Part shown: positions 13,141 through 24,325 of the stretch, piece after piece
Position numbering within the stretch: the first letter of the stretch is position 1
Layout: every line of letters starts with the position of its first letter
Assembly (NCBI RefSeq): GCF_030247195.1
Contig: NC_080671.1
Location: forward strand, 212,392,851-212,456,850
DNA from: Topomyia yanbarensis
Lineage: Eukaryota > Arthropoda > Insecta > Diptera > Culicidae
Length of the DNA: 64,000 nucleotides
Direction: 5' to 3'
The notes under the pieces: generated by a model
Told to the model about the DNA's origin: nothing
The model's database searches: none
What the model saw: only the letters and a program-made list of their open reading frames with translations
Made by a program: the position numbers and the translations under genes

Positions 13141-13439
13141 ACCTATTGATTTTATATACTAACATATATCAAGCTCAAACCCCCTGTTGGCATTTTTACT
13201 AGAATTCCCTTATGAGGGCTCACTAGTCATTCACCTCTGATACCAGATCTCCCATCTCTCACATATCCGTGGCGTCATATGAAGATCGAATAACCCACCC
13301 TGCAGAGATCCATAGTCGTATGCTAACAGGGATGGAAATGTTCTTCATATTAAGGTCTATCCAAAAGCGAGTTGCGGAAGAAAAAACGATGAGCACAGCT
13401 TTCGGTTGCTAAGCGTTGCGTGTATTCAGTTCGTGATAT

Positions 13440-14350
13440 ATGAAGCTACTCCATGGCATCGTGCTGCTTCCAAAATGGATTCGAAAGAGCCGTTGTCAAA
13501 AGCACCTTCAATATCAAGAAAAACTCCTAAACTTAATTGCTTTTGCGAAAAGGGTTTTCAATGTTGTAGACAGCATTGTGCAACAGGATGATAGCAAAGT
13601 TCCCCCGCTGATATGCATGTAGCGTTGCATGTAGCGAGGGCTCGCCAAAGCTGACATCCGATTTGAGAAGGAAGGTCAGACTGATCGATCTCAAACTTTT
13701 TGCCTCCTCATAAGTGACGCGGCAACCTTTGGGAATGAATTTTACAGATATTTCCCGCCACACTAATGGAATGCATCTTGATGTAAGACTATGCATGAAA
13801 TGATCATATCCTCTTTGCAGTAGCACTGGAATGATTCCATCTTTTCCCGAAGACTAATACGGAGCAAACCTTTCAATCGCCCATTTGATCGATTCGGTTG
13901 TCACCGTTCTACGATCAAATGCGCAAGAATCAGAAATACTTGCAAAAAAAAACTCAGGAGCAGTCGTCAGTAATGGCTCCGTACAGCCTGGTATGTATGT
14001 GTCAAAAAGACAATTGAGCACTACATCTTCATCAAACGAGTATTTACCATTAATCTACTATACTCGTCGAGATATGAGATATTTGTGCAGAGGATTTTCC
14101 AACCACTTCGCTCAGAGGATCGAAGGGCATTTCTGTATGCTTTGCGAACCAACTTAAATGCTTCCGACCCATCCCTGCGTCTGCGATTGCAAGCTCTTCT
14201 ACATAGATTTTAGAGTCGAACAAGATCGGTATTCCACCAAGGTGTTCTCTCTAGAAGCACGCATAACTCGAAGCGGACAAGCCTCTTAGTATGCTGCTTG
14301 GTATGAGTGAGTATGTTTTATATACGATGCGAGCCAGTTTGACAATCCAT
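13440..14350 (-). pseudogene. R1-type ORF2 reverse transcriptase fragment
   Basis: Minus-strand translation gives TPWWNTDLVRL, then FDEDVVLNCLFDTYIPGC, ESIKWAIERFAPY, SSGKDGIIPVLLQRGYD, and FIPKGCRVTYEEAKSLRSIS. After an internal deletion it gives ATLHAYQRGN and LLHNAVYNIE. These match the linker and the first RT blocks of R1-clade ORF2 proteins. Several stops and shifts occur. The YADD catalytic block is absent. Confidence 0.75.
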
Positions 14351-14569
14351 CTAACACTTCTTCTCTGCCAGCTTGTACAAATGTTGGACGATTTCATACA
14401 TTAAGTATGTGTAGGAAAAAAATCGTGGCAATTTCTGTATGGTAGTAGGAAAGCTAGCTGTGGGTCTAGTATTAATGCTCTTCCCCTACGAGGACAATCT
14501 GGGCGGCAGGCAAACTTCAGACTGTCTAATTTACTGAGCCCTTCAGTTCCCTTGTGCCATTTAGTACCA

Positions 14570-15240
14570 CTTCCTCGTTGAGCTTCCGACTGGATCGTAA
14601 AGTAGGCGGTCTAGTTCCCGACGATGGATCTAGCCTACTTCTACGAAGTTCCCCGGTGAGAGAAGTTCGAAAGCGAGCAAACCAGCCTGGTGCCGAGGTC
14701 AGTTCGGCGATTCCGGTAGAGTAGGGCGTCCGGTTTGCTGGTGCCCCGGCGCGACTGGTGGTTTCTCGTCGCGGTCTACGCAGTTTAGTTCCCGGCGGTG
14801 AATCTGACTACGCTAACGGAGAGTTCCCCGCCGAAAGATACCGATTCTTATTTGGTTTCAATACCACAACTTCTTGAGCCCTTTGGCTCCGTGACCGGTG
14901 CCATTTAGCACCGCAACTCCTTTATTTCTCGTCTTGGGCCATTAAGCACTACTTCCTTGATGAGCCATTCAGCTCCTCGACTTGTTCGCTAACTACTCGG
15001 TCTAGTCCCCGGCGATGCACCTGACCTACTCCGCTAGGTGCCGAGGTCAGTTCGGCGATTCCGGTAAAGCAGGGCGTCCAGTTCACTAGTGCTCTAATGA
15101 CCCGCGACTCGTCGCGGTCTGCTCAGTCTAGTCCCCAGCGGTGAATCTAACTTGCGCTGACGGAGAGTTCCCTGGCAAAAAAAGTTCTCCCAATACCGAT
15201 TCTTCTTTGGTTTTCGCTATTTTCCTATCGAAACAACCGG
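14570..15240. repeat. Two diverged GC-rich repeats within the R1 relic
   Basis: Segments around 14590-14870 and 14990-15240 share ordered blocks such as GCCGAGGTCAGTTCGGCGATTCC, CGTCGCGGTCT and AGAGTTCCC. The copies differ by small indels, and shorter related pieces lie between them. They interrupt the place where the R1 endonuclease should be, so they are either inserted repeats or the element's own subrepeats. Confidence 0.6.
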
Positions 15241-15319
15241 TGGGGTGCCGTGGGTGGCCTGGCGATTCCGGATGGAGCGTGACGTCCTGTTCGCTGACGT
15301 TTCAACGACTCATACTCGG

Positions 15320-15407
15320 CGACATTTGTCCTCGACTCCGAGACCGACTGCCACAACAGCAGTTGGGCTGCTGCACAATGGTTAAGATTTAGCTGTGTGA
15401 CGTTCAC
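15320..15407 (-). pseudogene. Start of R1-type ORF2 (endonuclease N-terminus)
   Basis: The ATG at 15407 opens a frame reading QLNLNHCAAAQLLLWQSVSE. This matches the conserved start of R1-clade ORF2 (ININHCEAAQ-like), where the endonuclease begins. After about 28 codons similarity ends and repeat sequence takes over. It lies about 240 bp after the ORF1 end, consistent with R1 gene order. Confidence 0.6.
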
Positions 15408-15649
15408 GGCTTTTTCTTATTTGCCTCACCGAAGGGACACGAAGGTCCGCCCATAGCATGATTACGGGCTTGCTTCTTAGCGGTGCAGATAAGGCATTTA
15501 TGTGCCTTAGTGCTGGATTCAGCATGGAATCTAGCTCAAAGAAAACAACCGATTCCGACTCTATCGGTTGACGCATTTGAGCTGAAATTCATGCTGGAAG
15601 TCCGAATCGGTTCCGGACTAGTTTGACTAGGTAGAGGAATAACCGCTTT

Positions 15650-17032
15650 AAATTTTGTCGCACTCGGCCACAAAAAAACATGACGACAGTAGCGCACCTG
15701 GTTTATATATCCAAACTACCTTCGAAACCGTTAGAGATTTTACACAAGTTGAATGCTGAAGATGGACGTCTGTTCTCTGTGGTGCAGCCCCGCTGCTTAT
15801 GCCCCTCCTCGCCGCAGCGACGACATAGTTTGCTCCTGTCTGTACCCTTACATTCGTACGACTTATGGCCGGACTCAAGACACCGATAGCACCTATTCAC
15901 TGAAGGCGGCTGGGGTATGCTAACTGGGCATACAGACCAGCCTATCTTCAGTTTACCTATCACGGTAACCTTATTTGCATCTGCCTTCAGTAGTCTGAGA
16001 TAGGCTACTTGCGTGCCGGAGGGTCCCTCTCTCAAGCGCACGCTCTATTGTTACGTCACATTGTTCCTTGACGGCTGCGACGACATCGTCTGCGGTCGTG
16101 AACTCGTCCAGTTGTTTACACTGGAGAGTTATTTCTGCCCCTAACGACCTCACCTGGGTGCCTTCACCCAGGACTTCTTGGGCCCAAGGCCTTATACACT
16201 GCACTGGATTGTGCCCCTCGCTTCAGCACTAAAAGCATTTCGCCTGTATTGGTGCGACTCACGCTGCGCACGTCTTGCCAGAGGGCCGAGAGGCTTTCGG
16301 CCGCCCTCATCGACTTTAGGACGTCGGCATATTCGTCCTTGTCGGTCTTTAACCACAAGGCCTCGCCTCTGTCCTTGGCCTTCTTGGCGGGCCGCGGTGC
16401 ATCCGGTATCGGTGTCGGCTTCTTCTTAGTGACCAGCGTCCAGGGGTTTACGCACCCCCTGTCCCGGTTGCGCCGAATTGCTGGTACCTTCTCTCTGCCC
16501 GGCGGGGTCATTTTCGCCCCGGTTTACCTCGACCGAACGGCGTTTGGCCTTGCCCTTCGAGAGGAACTCAGTCGCCGCTTCAAGCGACTTGGCTCCTCCA
16601 TAGAAGGGGAAGGGGAAGGCCCCTGTCTGGGTACTTCTGTCGGCCTTCTCTCTTCCCTTCCTCTTGGAGGTCACTGTCTGGGTTTCTCTGTAGGACTTTT
16701 CTCCCGACATTCCACCCTCTTGGCGTAAGCCTGTTGTTCTTGTCTAGCGACACGAACAGCCTTCCGGAGCACCAGCAGGCTCTGTTTCAGCTCCTTGCTG
16801 ATATTTTGCTTCGTGTTAGTGAATTCGATTATTGAATCGAGCTGCTCCACCACTTTACGCATCGCGTATTTTCTACCACTGCTGGAGGGTCACTGGTGCT
16901 GTCGGATACAACCCTCGTCGCTCCACTACTCTCCCCACTGGGGGGAGACCTCATCAAACCACCTTTAGCAAAGGGGTTCGGTACCTCCGATTGTTTGTTT
17001 TTATTGTTTTTCATGTCGCTCATTGATCCCAC
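15650..17032 (-). pseudogene. R1-type ORF1 (gag-like) with two CCHC zinc knuckles
   Basis: The frame starts at ATG 17032 and breaks by frameshift at least four times (near 16840, 16690, 16190 and 16020). The pieces, in order, hold a charged N-terminus, a coiled-coil stretch (QLDSIIEFTNTKQNISKELK), a basic linker, an RRM-like middle part (KTDKDEYADVLKSM and VRSVSRTNTGEMLLVLKRGA), and two knuckles: CYRCLESGHKSYEC and CRRCGEEGHKQRGC. ORF1 proteins of this type bind element RNA. Upstream lies a GC-rich 5' UTR (17033-17390) without stops in mind for coding. Confidence 0.8.
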
Positions 17033-17399
17033 GAGTCGCGCTAGAAAGAAACGTCCGCCACGCCAGAGCTCCGCAGTAACGTGGTAAGGGAAACTTACTG
17101 TGGGGGTTGTCCAGGTACCCCACAGGCTCCGTTAACGATCGAGCATCGTTTTCACCCCCTCGATCACTCATCCCTCGGCACGGATCGCTTCACGCCTTGG
17201 ACTTGGGGTTATGACCTTTTTTGCTTTACGTGGTGACCGCGGCCCAGATCACCACAACCATCCTTCTTTACCAGAGCTTTGGACCTGTAGCTCTGGTTCT
17301 CAATAGTTCCAAGTACGTAGGTGCTACTATTTAGTCAAGGTGGTCGTTAAAACTCAACCGGTGTGGTGCACTTGATCGGATCGATTTCCAAATAAAAAT

Positions 17400-18000
17400 T
17401 TTTTTCCTTGCAAAAAAACATGTTGACCAAAAAATTGAGTTTTGTTGTGCTCTTTTGACAAAATTTCATTGTAAAGAATCGGAATTTTCTTGATGAAAAA
17501 GGAACCGTTCAAGTACACAAGAATGTAAACACAAACAATTAAAAAAAATATATGGAAATCGGATGAATAGTTTTTGAGATATCACGTAACGGTACTTTTC
17601 AAAAAACTTTATTCCGAGATAATTGCGTTTAGAGTTTTGTGGTAAAGAGCCAGCGGTTTGCAAACGGTTGTAATTTAAAATCTAATGTTCCGATCTGGAT
17701 GAAATTTTGCATAGATGTTTTCCAAAGTATCTGCTTTTAGAATATTCAATTTTTTGTATTTGTATATAACTCCTTAAGTAGCTTTCCAACATAGAAATTC
17801 CCTTTATGGAAATACGGCTGTTAAACCAATGCCATGGAAGCGGTTCCTTCCTGCACAAGGAGGTATAGATTAATAGTGGTTGTATGTCTTTGCTGTAGAC
17901 TAATTTGTGCTACTCTAACCATACTCGATCACTGCGTTACACATTTCATCATCAATACTTGTTGTACAGCAACTAGAAGATACCAAATACGTTGACTATA
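17400..18000. other. AT-rich interval without a supportable gene
   Basis: Only short frames are present. The sequence is AT-rich and unassigned. It separates the R1 5' end from a small fold-back element. Confidence 0.5.
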
Positions 18001-18010
18001 AGCTCCTACA

Positions 18011-18087
18011 CTGCCGCTAGAAGCATAATTATCCCATGTGTATAGGGATTCCCATAGCACATGGGCCAATTATGCTTCTAGCGGCAG
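18011..18087. mobile_element. 77-bp CTGCCG fold-back element
   Basis: CTGCCGCTAGAAGCATAATT is repeated inverted at the other end, with an inner pair CCCATGTG..CACATGGG. Right-flanking TA is present. The same CTGCCG ends bound a 76-bp element in the YqaJ intron (43216-43291) and a 919-bp element at 36885-37803, so this is one TA-targeting family. Confidence 0.75.
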
Positions 18088-18390
18088 TATAGCGAACCCC
18101 GAAATGGGTCTTAGGGACATGAGCATCATTAGAATCTTACGATTTGCGAAGTAACAAAAGTACACTGTATGTCTGAGATTGGCATAACACAGCAAGGGTA
18201 AGAGCCACGACACTCTGTGCGCGACTGCCGTATTTTAGTCCTGGCCATTCTGGAGAGGAGGAACCCAATGGATCAATTCTTGGTTGCGATACTACAACCC
18301 ACCGAATACCAAACGACACCACGCTGGTTTTGTCCGGAAAAATATAAGTTTTATCAACTTTCAAAAACCACTTTAGTAAAGAAAAGTGAA

Positions 18391-18393
<3 letters not shown>

Positions 18394-18433
<40 letters not shown>
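18394..18433. repeat. (GA)20 microsatellite
   Basis: Forty bases of uninterrupted GA dinucleotides are followed by impure GA-rich sequence. Open frames here read Glu-Arg or Ser-Leu repeats and are artefacts of the repeat. Confidence 0.95.
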
Positions 18434-18439
<6 letters not shown>

Positions 18440-18440
<1 letters not shown>

Positions 18441-19050
18441 CTCATTCCTGGTGTCAATGAAAAACACCAGTTAGTGCCCTACATGTACTCGCAAAAGGTT
18501 GAGGCAGCAACCGTGGATCTAATTTAGATGTCCAAAACAGTAAACACCAACACATTAGGAACGACGTCAGTAAGATCCTTATCATGATAGTCACAGTAAA
18601 CCATTCGAGTAGATCGCGGCCATAACTCGGCGTTAATTGGCTTTCGAAAGCTAGTCCAGCTCGCTGGTTGAGTCATTACCGGCAGAACTAAAAGGGACAT
18701 CGGCATCGAATGAAATTCAGCCGTCTCACTACAATAATACAGAGAAGATAGCAGCACAACCATGTAGTAAAATAGAAATAGGTAGCGTGAAGACGGGAAG
18801 CAAATCCCGGGGGGCGCACATCTACCTCTCCCCCGCTATGGATAGGCGAGGACTGGCAGAACAAGAGGTTTAGGTTTAAGCAGCAGACTTACTGCAGTAA
18901 GAATCCGACAGCCATGAGCCAGCAAGTTGTGAACTCTTGTAAAGATTCCCCTTCGTCACACATATCTAAAATGGTTTTCGTTATGTATTGAATTCCATTT
19001 TCAAACGATTCTCTTGTTATTTTGAATATGTATATTCGTTTCCTTTACTT
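18440..19050. other. Interval without a supportable gene
   Basis: No domain or convincing splice-bounded frame is seen. A minus-strand 79-codon frame at 18524-18763 shows no recognised family. Confidence 0.45.
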
Positions 19051-19052
19051 CA

Positions 19053-19308
19053 TATCTAGACCAACATGTGAAAAGGACGTAAATGCAAATGAAAGTTTCT
19101 TTGTTTACTTTCTCTACCGTCAATTACTCGGCCGCTTTTACCTTTGCCGCTTAACTCTTAGCATAGTATGCTAGGCGAAATCAGTCTTTCGTTATATACT
19201 GAAAAAACATTGGGAGGTTCTATGATAAAGCCGTAATAATCGAAAGAGAAAGTAAACTTTCAGAGGCTCTCATTTGCACTTACGCCCTTTTCGCGTGTTG
19301 GTATAAAT
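19053..19308. mobile_element. ATCTAGAC-family MITE
   Basis: The left arm ATCTAGACCAACATGTGAAA and its inverted right arm (ending TTTTCGCGTGTTGGTATAAA) pair over about 40 bp. The interior carries AAACGAAAGAGAAAGTAAAC-like sequence shared with the relatives at 41842-42081 and 46250-46489. It lies directly beyond the stop codon of the downstream gene. Confidence 0.75.
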
Positions 19309-19318
19309 ATGATGCACA

Positions 19319-20364
19319 TCACTCTGAATAGCGGTCAATCATTCCTCCAGCTTTATCTAGCACAACCTCCAGCTTCTCATTTATGTGCTTCTGCTGGTCG
19401 AGCATTTCAAGCTGCCTCATCAAGACCATCCGCTGTAGTTGGATTGTCGAGAAACTTTCAAGCTCTGATCGAGGTTCTGATAGTTCGGATCCAGTCTAAA
19501 ACATCGAAAACAGTTTAGATAGCGTTGATAATACGAGAATACAATTTTTATATATTACCGTTTTCTTCAAACGTCTACCCTTTGGTAGAGGAGGAGAAAA
19601 CTTTTCATCTGTTGCAGTCACTAACGGGTTGGGAAGTAATGAAGAGTTTTTCGGTTCTGCGGCAACCATGGCGGAGAATTGCGATGAGCCCTCGCCCGCT
19701 ATATCGTTGCGTTCCTTCAGGCCCGTTTTCCTAGCTCCAACCGATATCCCGTCTACGAATTCACACTTTATTTATTTAAGAAACCTATGTTATATATTCT
19801 GTACTTACAGTTCACCTTTGATACTGCTGGGTTTTCTTCAGCTCCTAGGAGGTCATAAATAATTTTTTCTCCTGGATTCAGACAAATTTGGCGGTTTCCG
19901 GTAGCCTTTTTATCGGTTTTTGCTTTTATTCGGGCCTTCATGTTGTTTACTTTCTTCATAATTTGTTTTTCTGTGATTTCCATTCCAGTCTCCACCAAGA
20001 AATACATTATGATTTCTTTTGCCGCATTTGATTTTTGTTTTCTTACTTGCGGGGTTTGACTTTTTTCCAAGAGGACGCTTCCGAACCGGCGCAAAGCTGA
20101 GGCAAAAAGAAAATCACTGATATGTTGAGATTTCTCTGAAACGTCCTTGTCGATTTCGTTCTCTTCATCATTCTGATCATTTTCCGGATAGGAAAATTCT
20201 ATTTGCAGCGACTGGAGCTCTTCAAACGCTCGTTTTTCAGCCATTGCGCGTATTTTCACCGAACTGGAGACAACACAGTTTTGTTTTGAATGTAGAATGC
20301 AAGATGTGGAAAGAGAAGGTGGAAACATTTGTTGTTTTTGAGTAACATCAACAACACCATCCAA
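19319..20364 (-). CDS. Harbinger accessory-like (Myb/SANT-type) protein, three exons, intact
   Basis: Exons are 20364-19809, 19752-19559 and 19495-19319. Introns of 56 and 63 bases have GT..AG ends (donors CT|GTAAGT and CG|GTAATA). The joined frame has no stop and ends TGA at 19321-19319. It encodes 308 aa from ATG 20364, or 268 aa from the in-frame ATG at 20244, which starts MAEKRAFEELQ and may be the true start. An acidic N-terminus is followed by a basic helical domain (KEIIMYFLVETGMEITEKQI then KKVNNMKARIKAKTDKKATGN) and an NPAVSKV motif. The middle is Ser/Pro-rich, and the C-terminus is a coiled coil (LQRMVLMRQLEMLDQQKHIN). I recognise the NMK..K.D.K.TGN pattern from insect transposon-associated proteins paired with HARBI1. 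The exact family is inferred. A domesticated host gene is possible. Confidence 0.7.
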
Positions 20365-20632
20365 TTGAAACGACGCTTGTAAGTACGTAGTAAAAATCTC
20401 TTAAAAATAACCAATCATATCTGTGATAGTAAAGGCACAGACAAACAGATATAACACTATGGCGGATCTTACACTTTCAATATATTGACGGATTAATAGA
20501 ATGCCTATAGGTACAACAATCCTATTTGAATGACATCGTCATCGTCAGCGGCTAATATTTTAATATTTTTGTCAATACTAGAGAGCATTGGGCTTCTCTC
20601 TTATTGAGTTCTTGTCGCCCGGTCTCACGAAC

Positions 20633-20765
20633 ACTTCTGCAGCTTCCTGGTTGAAAACAATCCCATTTGATTTTTCCGTCTTTGTTTATTATTTTCCACC
20701 AGCTAGTGATGTAGTGTTTGCGTCATGTGACGTGTACATACATGAGCCGTAGAAAAGTCTATGCC
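20633..20765 (+). repeat. Dispersed repeat copy, inverted relative to 29848-29979
   Basis: About 130 bp, including CAGCTTCCTGGTTGAAAACA and CACCAGCTAGTGATGTAGTG, recur in reverse orientation at 29848-29979 with a few mismatches. The pair is 9 kb apart. It indicates a dispersed family and is not a structural palindrome. Confidence 0.8.
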
Positions 20766-20789
20766 CTGAAACAATTCTCGTCAAATATT

Positions 20790-21010
20790 TGATTAAGGGC
20801 GAAAAATTCACTTTGAGTGGAAATTCCTAACAAACAGTTACTCGCCAATCACAGATGTACAGTATTAAACAAAAGATAAAGTTTTATCTTTCATTCACTG
20901 CTATAAACTGTGAACGGTCAGTTTGTTCACAATTACCCTTCAAAAGGAATTTTGGTAGTTGGCTTTTACGCGCTAAGCATATGTTTGTCGAGAATTTTTC
21001 ACTAGTGGTC
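20790..21010. mobile_element. MITE related to the 57333-58035 TIR element
   Basis: The arms TTCACTTTGAGTGGAAATTCC and GTTGGCTTTTACGCG..CATATGTTTGTCGAG correspond to the two ends of the element at 57333-58035. The centre contains CGCCAATCACAGATG as in that element. The copy is diverged and its boundaries are approximate. Confidence 0.55.
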
Positions 21011-22129
21011 GGTACCCCAAATGTTTCAGTGGCGCCATAATCGCATATGCGACGACAGTCCCAACTAAAATATACATTTGAAATGGTCGTTAACTCTGGG
21101 GAAGAATTGTTTTAAGTGTAATGTCTGTTAGCCTGTGGTGAATGTGGCCTCATTTTATGCGCGAGTGCATTTCTCACATTTTTCGAAAGAATAGAAACAT
21201 GTGAAGGAGAAAACAAGAACACCTGATGCCTTACTTCGTTCTGATTGGTTAGCGATGTAAATATTTTCGTTTTGCGAGCCCGCTCGCCATAGTGATTTAC
21301 ACCACATACAAGCTTCTTTTTCATTGATTAGTTGTGCCGTTCTTATGCTCCGCAGATCCGGATGCCATGAATATTTTCACAAGAAAATAAAGTTAAAATA
21401 CTCTAAAATGAAACCACTTTTCTATTTTACCTCTTGACTCATAACAAAGTATGATATCACATGTTTTTTCTATTCTCATAAATATCTCTGTTCACTTAAA
21501 AAAATAACGCAGTACTCACAAGTATACATTTAAATGTGGACACCTTACATAGTCTACCGTGAGTTGCACATGTAGCATAAGCTCATGTTCGAAAGTAGTA
21601 TAAACTACCTGTTCGAATTTGTTTTTATTCATACCAACTATGTAGTTTACTCTGGAGACTTCACTTTTCAGTAGATGCTACAAGCATCGCAGTTTGCTAT
21701 TTTGAAGTAGAATACTTCTAACGTTTCAATATGGGGTCCCGTTTCAAAAATTTCAGTTGAGAAATTTTCCCAGGTTTGAAATACGAGTATCTTCCGTTCT
21801 ACTGGACGAAATCGCAATATTTTTGCACTATCTGATCGGAAATTTGTGCACGTATTTCGTATTAAATTTCGGAATTACTGCGACTACTGTAAATAAACCA
21901 AAACAAGGATTTTCAGAAAATCCTTCGGAAACAGCGAGGAAAATGCGCAATTTGCCAGCATATCCCACGCAGAGCCGTCAAAAAGGAGCATGTAAGCGTT
22001 TCATTACATACGGGAATGTTATATATACAGGTCACACGAGCTTGTTTTGTATCAGTGGGTGCTCGCTTACCACACGAGCAACATGCTCGTCCGGACGGTA
22101 CAATGAGCGGTATCATGTTTGCGTTCCCG

Positions 22130-22370
22130 TACCAAGCGTCATCGCAAGGTTCTTCGTGATAAAATCCAGGGAATCACCAAATTCGGCGTCTGGCTCGTCG
22201 TGGTGGTGTAAAATGCATCTCCAATTTAATCTACGAATGCTGATGGTGTGCAGAAAAATGTCATCCGAGATGCCGTGACCTACACTGAACACGCCAAGCG
22301 CAAAACCGCAATGAATGTCGTCTATACTCTGAAGCGGCAGGGACGCACTTTGTATGGATTTGGAAGTTGA
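22130..22370 (+). pseudogene. Histone H4 pseudogene
   Basis: Translation from 22133 gives AKRHRKVLRDKIQGITK. After a 1-base shift it gives RRLARRGGVK, then an ISNLIYE segment, a short deletion, and [20 protein letters not shown] followed by [13 protein letters not shown] and TGA at 22368-22370. This covers H4 from about residue 15 to the end, with the glycine-rich N-tail missing, at least two frameshifts and a nonsense codon. A TATA-like TATATATA lies near 22020. A histone-type 3' stem-loop follows 34 bases after the stop. The remaining similarity is unmistakable for H4 nucleosome-core sequence. Confidence 0.93.
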
Positions 22371-22403
22371 AAAGGTAGAACTCACTTGTATCATTATAAA
22401 AAA

Positions 22404-22419
22404 GGCCCTTTTCAGGGCC
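22404..22419 (+). terminator. Histone mRNA 3' stem-loop (after H4 relic)
   Basis: GGCCCTTTTCAGGGCC is a perfect 6-bp stem with the TTTC loop of metazoan replication-dependent histone mRNAs. It is preceded by A-rich sequence and followed by ACCA, as in functional genes. It is intact although the coding part is broken. Confidence 0.92.
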
Positions 22420-22802
22420 ACCAAAACCATTTCAAAGAATAAGTTTGCATTTTCTGTTTCATGGACTGTTTCTCCCTGGAGAGCAATTTGGGTTAAACCC
22501 TAAATTATGATTTATTTCAGTACGTAAATTGCAAATATGGTCAGAAAAAAACTGGAGTGAAGTGGAAAACATTTTTACTAGGCGCATTCAAAAAAGGTTT
22601 CAATTCTCAAACATTTTACCAAGGTGCCGTATTACATTACTCTCTTTACCCTGAGTGTTCGATAATCTCCGTAGTGGACACACAATTTCAATTTTGTTCT
22701 TTATCAAAAATATGTGGTCGACCAACGAAGGGGTGGAGCTTCGAAGAACACATATTGAGGACAACACAAAAAAGGACGAGCTTACATTGTGCTGTAGTCA
22801 GG

Positions 22803-22986
22803 TATAAAAACTCAGCATGCTGTTGCTCACGCTCAGTTCGTTTCCAGCATCAGCATGCAGCAGTTCGTTTGCAGCATCTCCCGCAAAATTCAAACCGCCG
22901 TCCGTTTGCTGCTGTCAGAAGAGTTGGCCAAGCACGCCGTCTTCGATGGCACCAAAACTGTTACCATATACACCAGCACCAAGTAA
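22803..22986 (+). pseudogene. Histone H2B pseudogene, copy A
   Basis: A TATAAAA box at 22803 is followed by about 60 bases of leader. The frame from about 22876 reads [20 protein letters not shown] then [16 protein letters not shown] and TAA at 22984-22986. This is the H2B C-terminal alpha-C region. The N-tail and histone-fold core are deleted, so promoter and C-terminus are almost fused. It is followed 25 bases later by an intact histone stem-loop. Confidence 0.92.
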
Positions 22987-23010
22987 ATTTCGAACACTGC
23001 CCAAAGAAAA

Positions 23011-23026
23011 GGCCCTTTTCAGGGCC
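23011..23026 (+). terminator. Histone mRNA 3' stem-loop (H2B copy A)
   Basis: GGCCCTTTTCAGGGCC is followed by ATCA and preceded by AAAGAAAA. It is identical in stem and loop to the copies at 22404 and 24507. Confidence 0.92.
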
Positions 23027-23760
23027 ATCAATTTATCGACAAAGAATGAAATTGAAGTTTTGTTATTACAAGCATCAGCTTGTCAAGAGCGTTGGATGGT
23101 AAGTGAGCCACTTGTGAACAATACCGTCGCTTTCACGAGAATGGCACAAAATCAAAAGTTATTTGTGATTTATAGACATTTTAGTGTAATGATTCAATTT
23201 ACAAAAATCGAACGTTTTCTAACGTTTCGATATAGGTGCTCCGTTTCAAAATTTTCGGCCAGAATGCTGCCTGTTTTTTCAAACGTGAAAATCTGCTGTT
23301 GTATTGAATGAAAACCTTCGATTTTTGCGCTGATTGGAAATAGTTGTGACTAATTCTGTAGAATGTACAATTACTGAAATAACGGATTTTGTGAAAGCAG
23401 TGGTTGGTCCGTACAATTCGATTCCAAGCGAGCCAGACTAGTTTTCGTTGGAAGGTCCACCTCTGACAATAGAAGTAAACTATTTTATTTTGAATTCAAC
23501 TACAACTTCCTTGAAAACAGCACTGCTAAAAAACTTTTGGGAAAAACGCGCAAACCTAAATTTTCCACTATAATGGAAATTGCCTGTGCCCAGCCGCACT
23601 GCATCATCAAGATTGATAGTAATTCAAGCCGGGAGGAAAGAGGTTGTAAGGCAATGGAAAACGAAAATTTCATTTATATCTTACTGGAATATAATTGGCT
23701 GGTCCTGAAAAGAACTTGTTGGTTTGTGGTTTATATTGGGTCACAATTTAGGCCTACTCG

Positions 23761-23930
23761 ATTGCTGATAGCTGTGAATTTCTCGCAGGGCGACAGTTTC
23801 TGTTCAGTAGTGATGAGGCTTCCTAACGCCAACCGTGACTGGGGCACTTTTTCACGGCCTTCGTTGCTTACTGCTTGCGGGGAGGCTTTCCTCCGGTGGA
23901 CTTACGAGCGGTATGTTTGGTACGGGCCAT
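23761..23930 (-). pseudogene. Histone H3 N-terminal pseudogene, copy A
   Basis: On the minus strand, ATG at 23930 starts [20 protein letters not shown], the H3 tail with Q5H and A15P changes, then a stop. After shifts the sequence still reads ATKAVKKCPSHGW and the VALREI..SYQ block. Similarity ends near 23761, so only about the first 55 residues of H3 remain. It is convergent with the H2B relic on the plus strand. Confidence 0.9.
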
Positions 23931-24325
23931 TTATCAACAAAGAATCGAATTGACATTTTGTTATTACAAGCATCCGAAAGTAGCTTGCCAAGAGCGTTCG
24001 ATGGCAAGTGAGCTACTTGTGAACAATATAGTAGATTTCACGTAGAATGACACAAAATAAAAAGTTATCATTTGTGTGTTTGTTTACAGTTTCGTGTTTA
24101 CTAGGCGCATTCAAAAACGGTTTCAATTCTCAAACATTTTACCAAAGTGCCGTATTACATTACTCTTTTTACCCTAAGTGTTCGATAACCTCCGTATTGG
24201 AAACACAATTTCAATTTTGTTCTTTATCAAAAATATGTGGTCGACCAACAAAGGGGTGGAGCTACGAAGAACACATATTGAGGACAACACAAAAAAGGAC
24301 GAGCTTACATTGTGCTGTAGTCAGG

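Larger units (their letters stand above)
13400..17390 (-). mobile_element. R1-clade non-LTR retrotransposon, heavily decayed
   Basis: On the minus strand the order is a GC-rich 5' UTR (about 17390-17033), ORF1 with zinc knuckles (17032-15650), the first ~28 codons of ORF2 (15407-15320), a repeat-rich block (15240-14570), and the middle of the RT (about 14350-13440). The 3' end is missing at the point where the I-clade element begins. The order and strand fit one R1-type element. I cannot exclude that the RT fragment comes from a second copy. Confidence 0.7.
22557..24050. repeat. Histone-relic duplication, copy A
   Basis: From ACTAGGCGCATTCAAAAA at about 22577, copy A runs through the H2B relic, spacer and H3 relic. 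It is matched by copy B, which begins near 24101 (GGCGCATTCAAAAACGG) and continues to 28167 with insertions. A further repeat, TATTACAAGCATC..GAGCGTT, recurs near 23065, 23960 and 24560. Copies differ by about a few percent plus indels. Confidence 0.85.

Noticed and set aside
18217..18474. Glu-Arg-rich and Ser-Leu-rich small proteins
   Set aside because: They are direct translations of the GA microsatellite.
22557..23102. 181-codon open frame over the H2B copy A region, and the 202-codon one over copy B
   Set aside because: Histone H2B codons lie in a different frame of the same strand with promoter and stem-loop. The long frames are shadows without any recognised domain.
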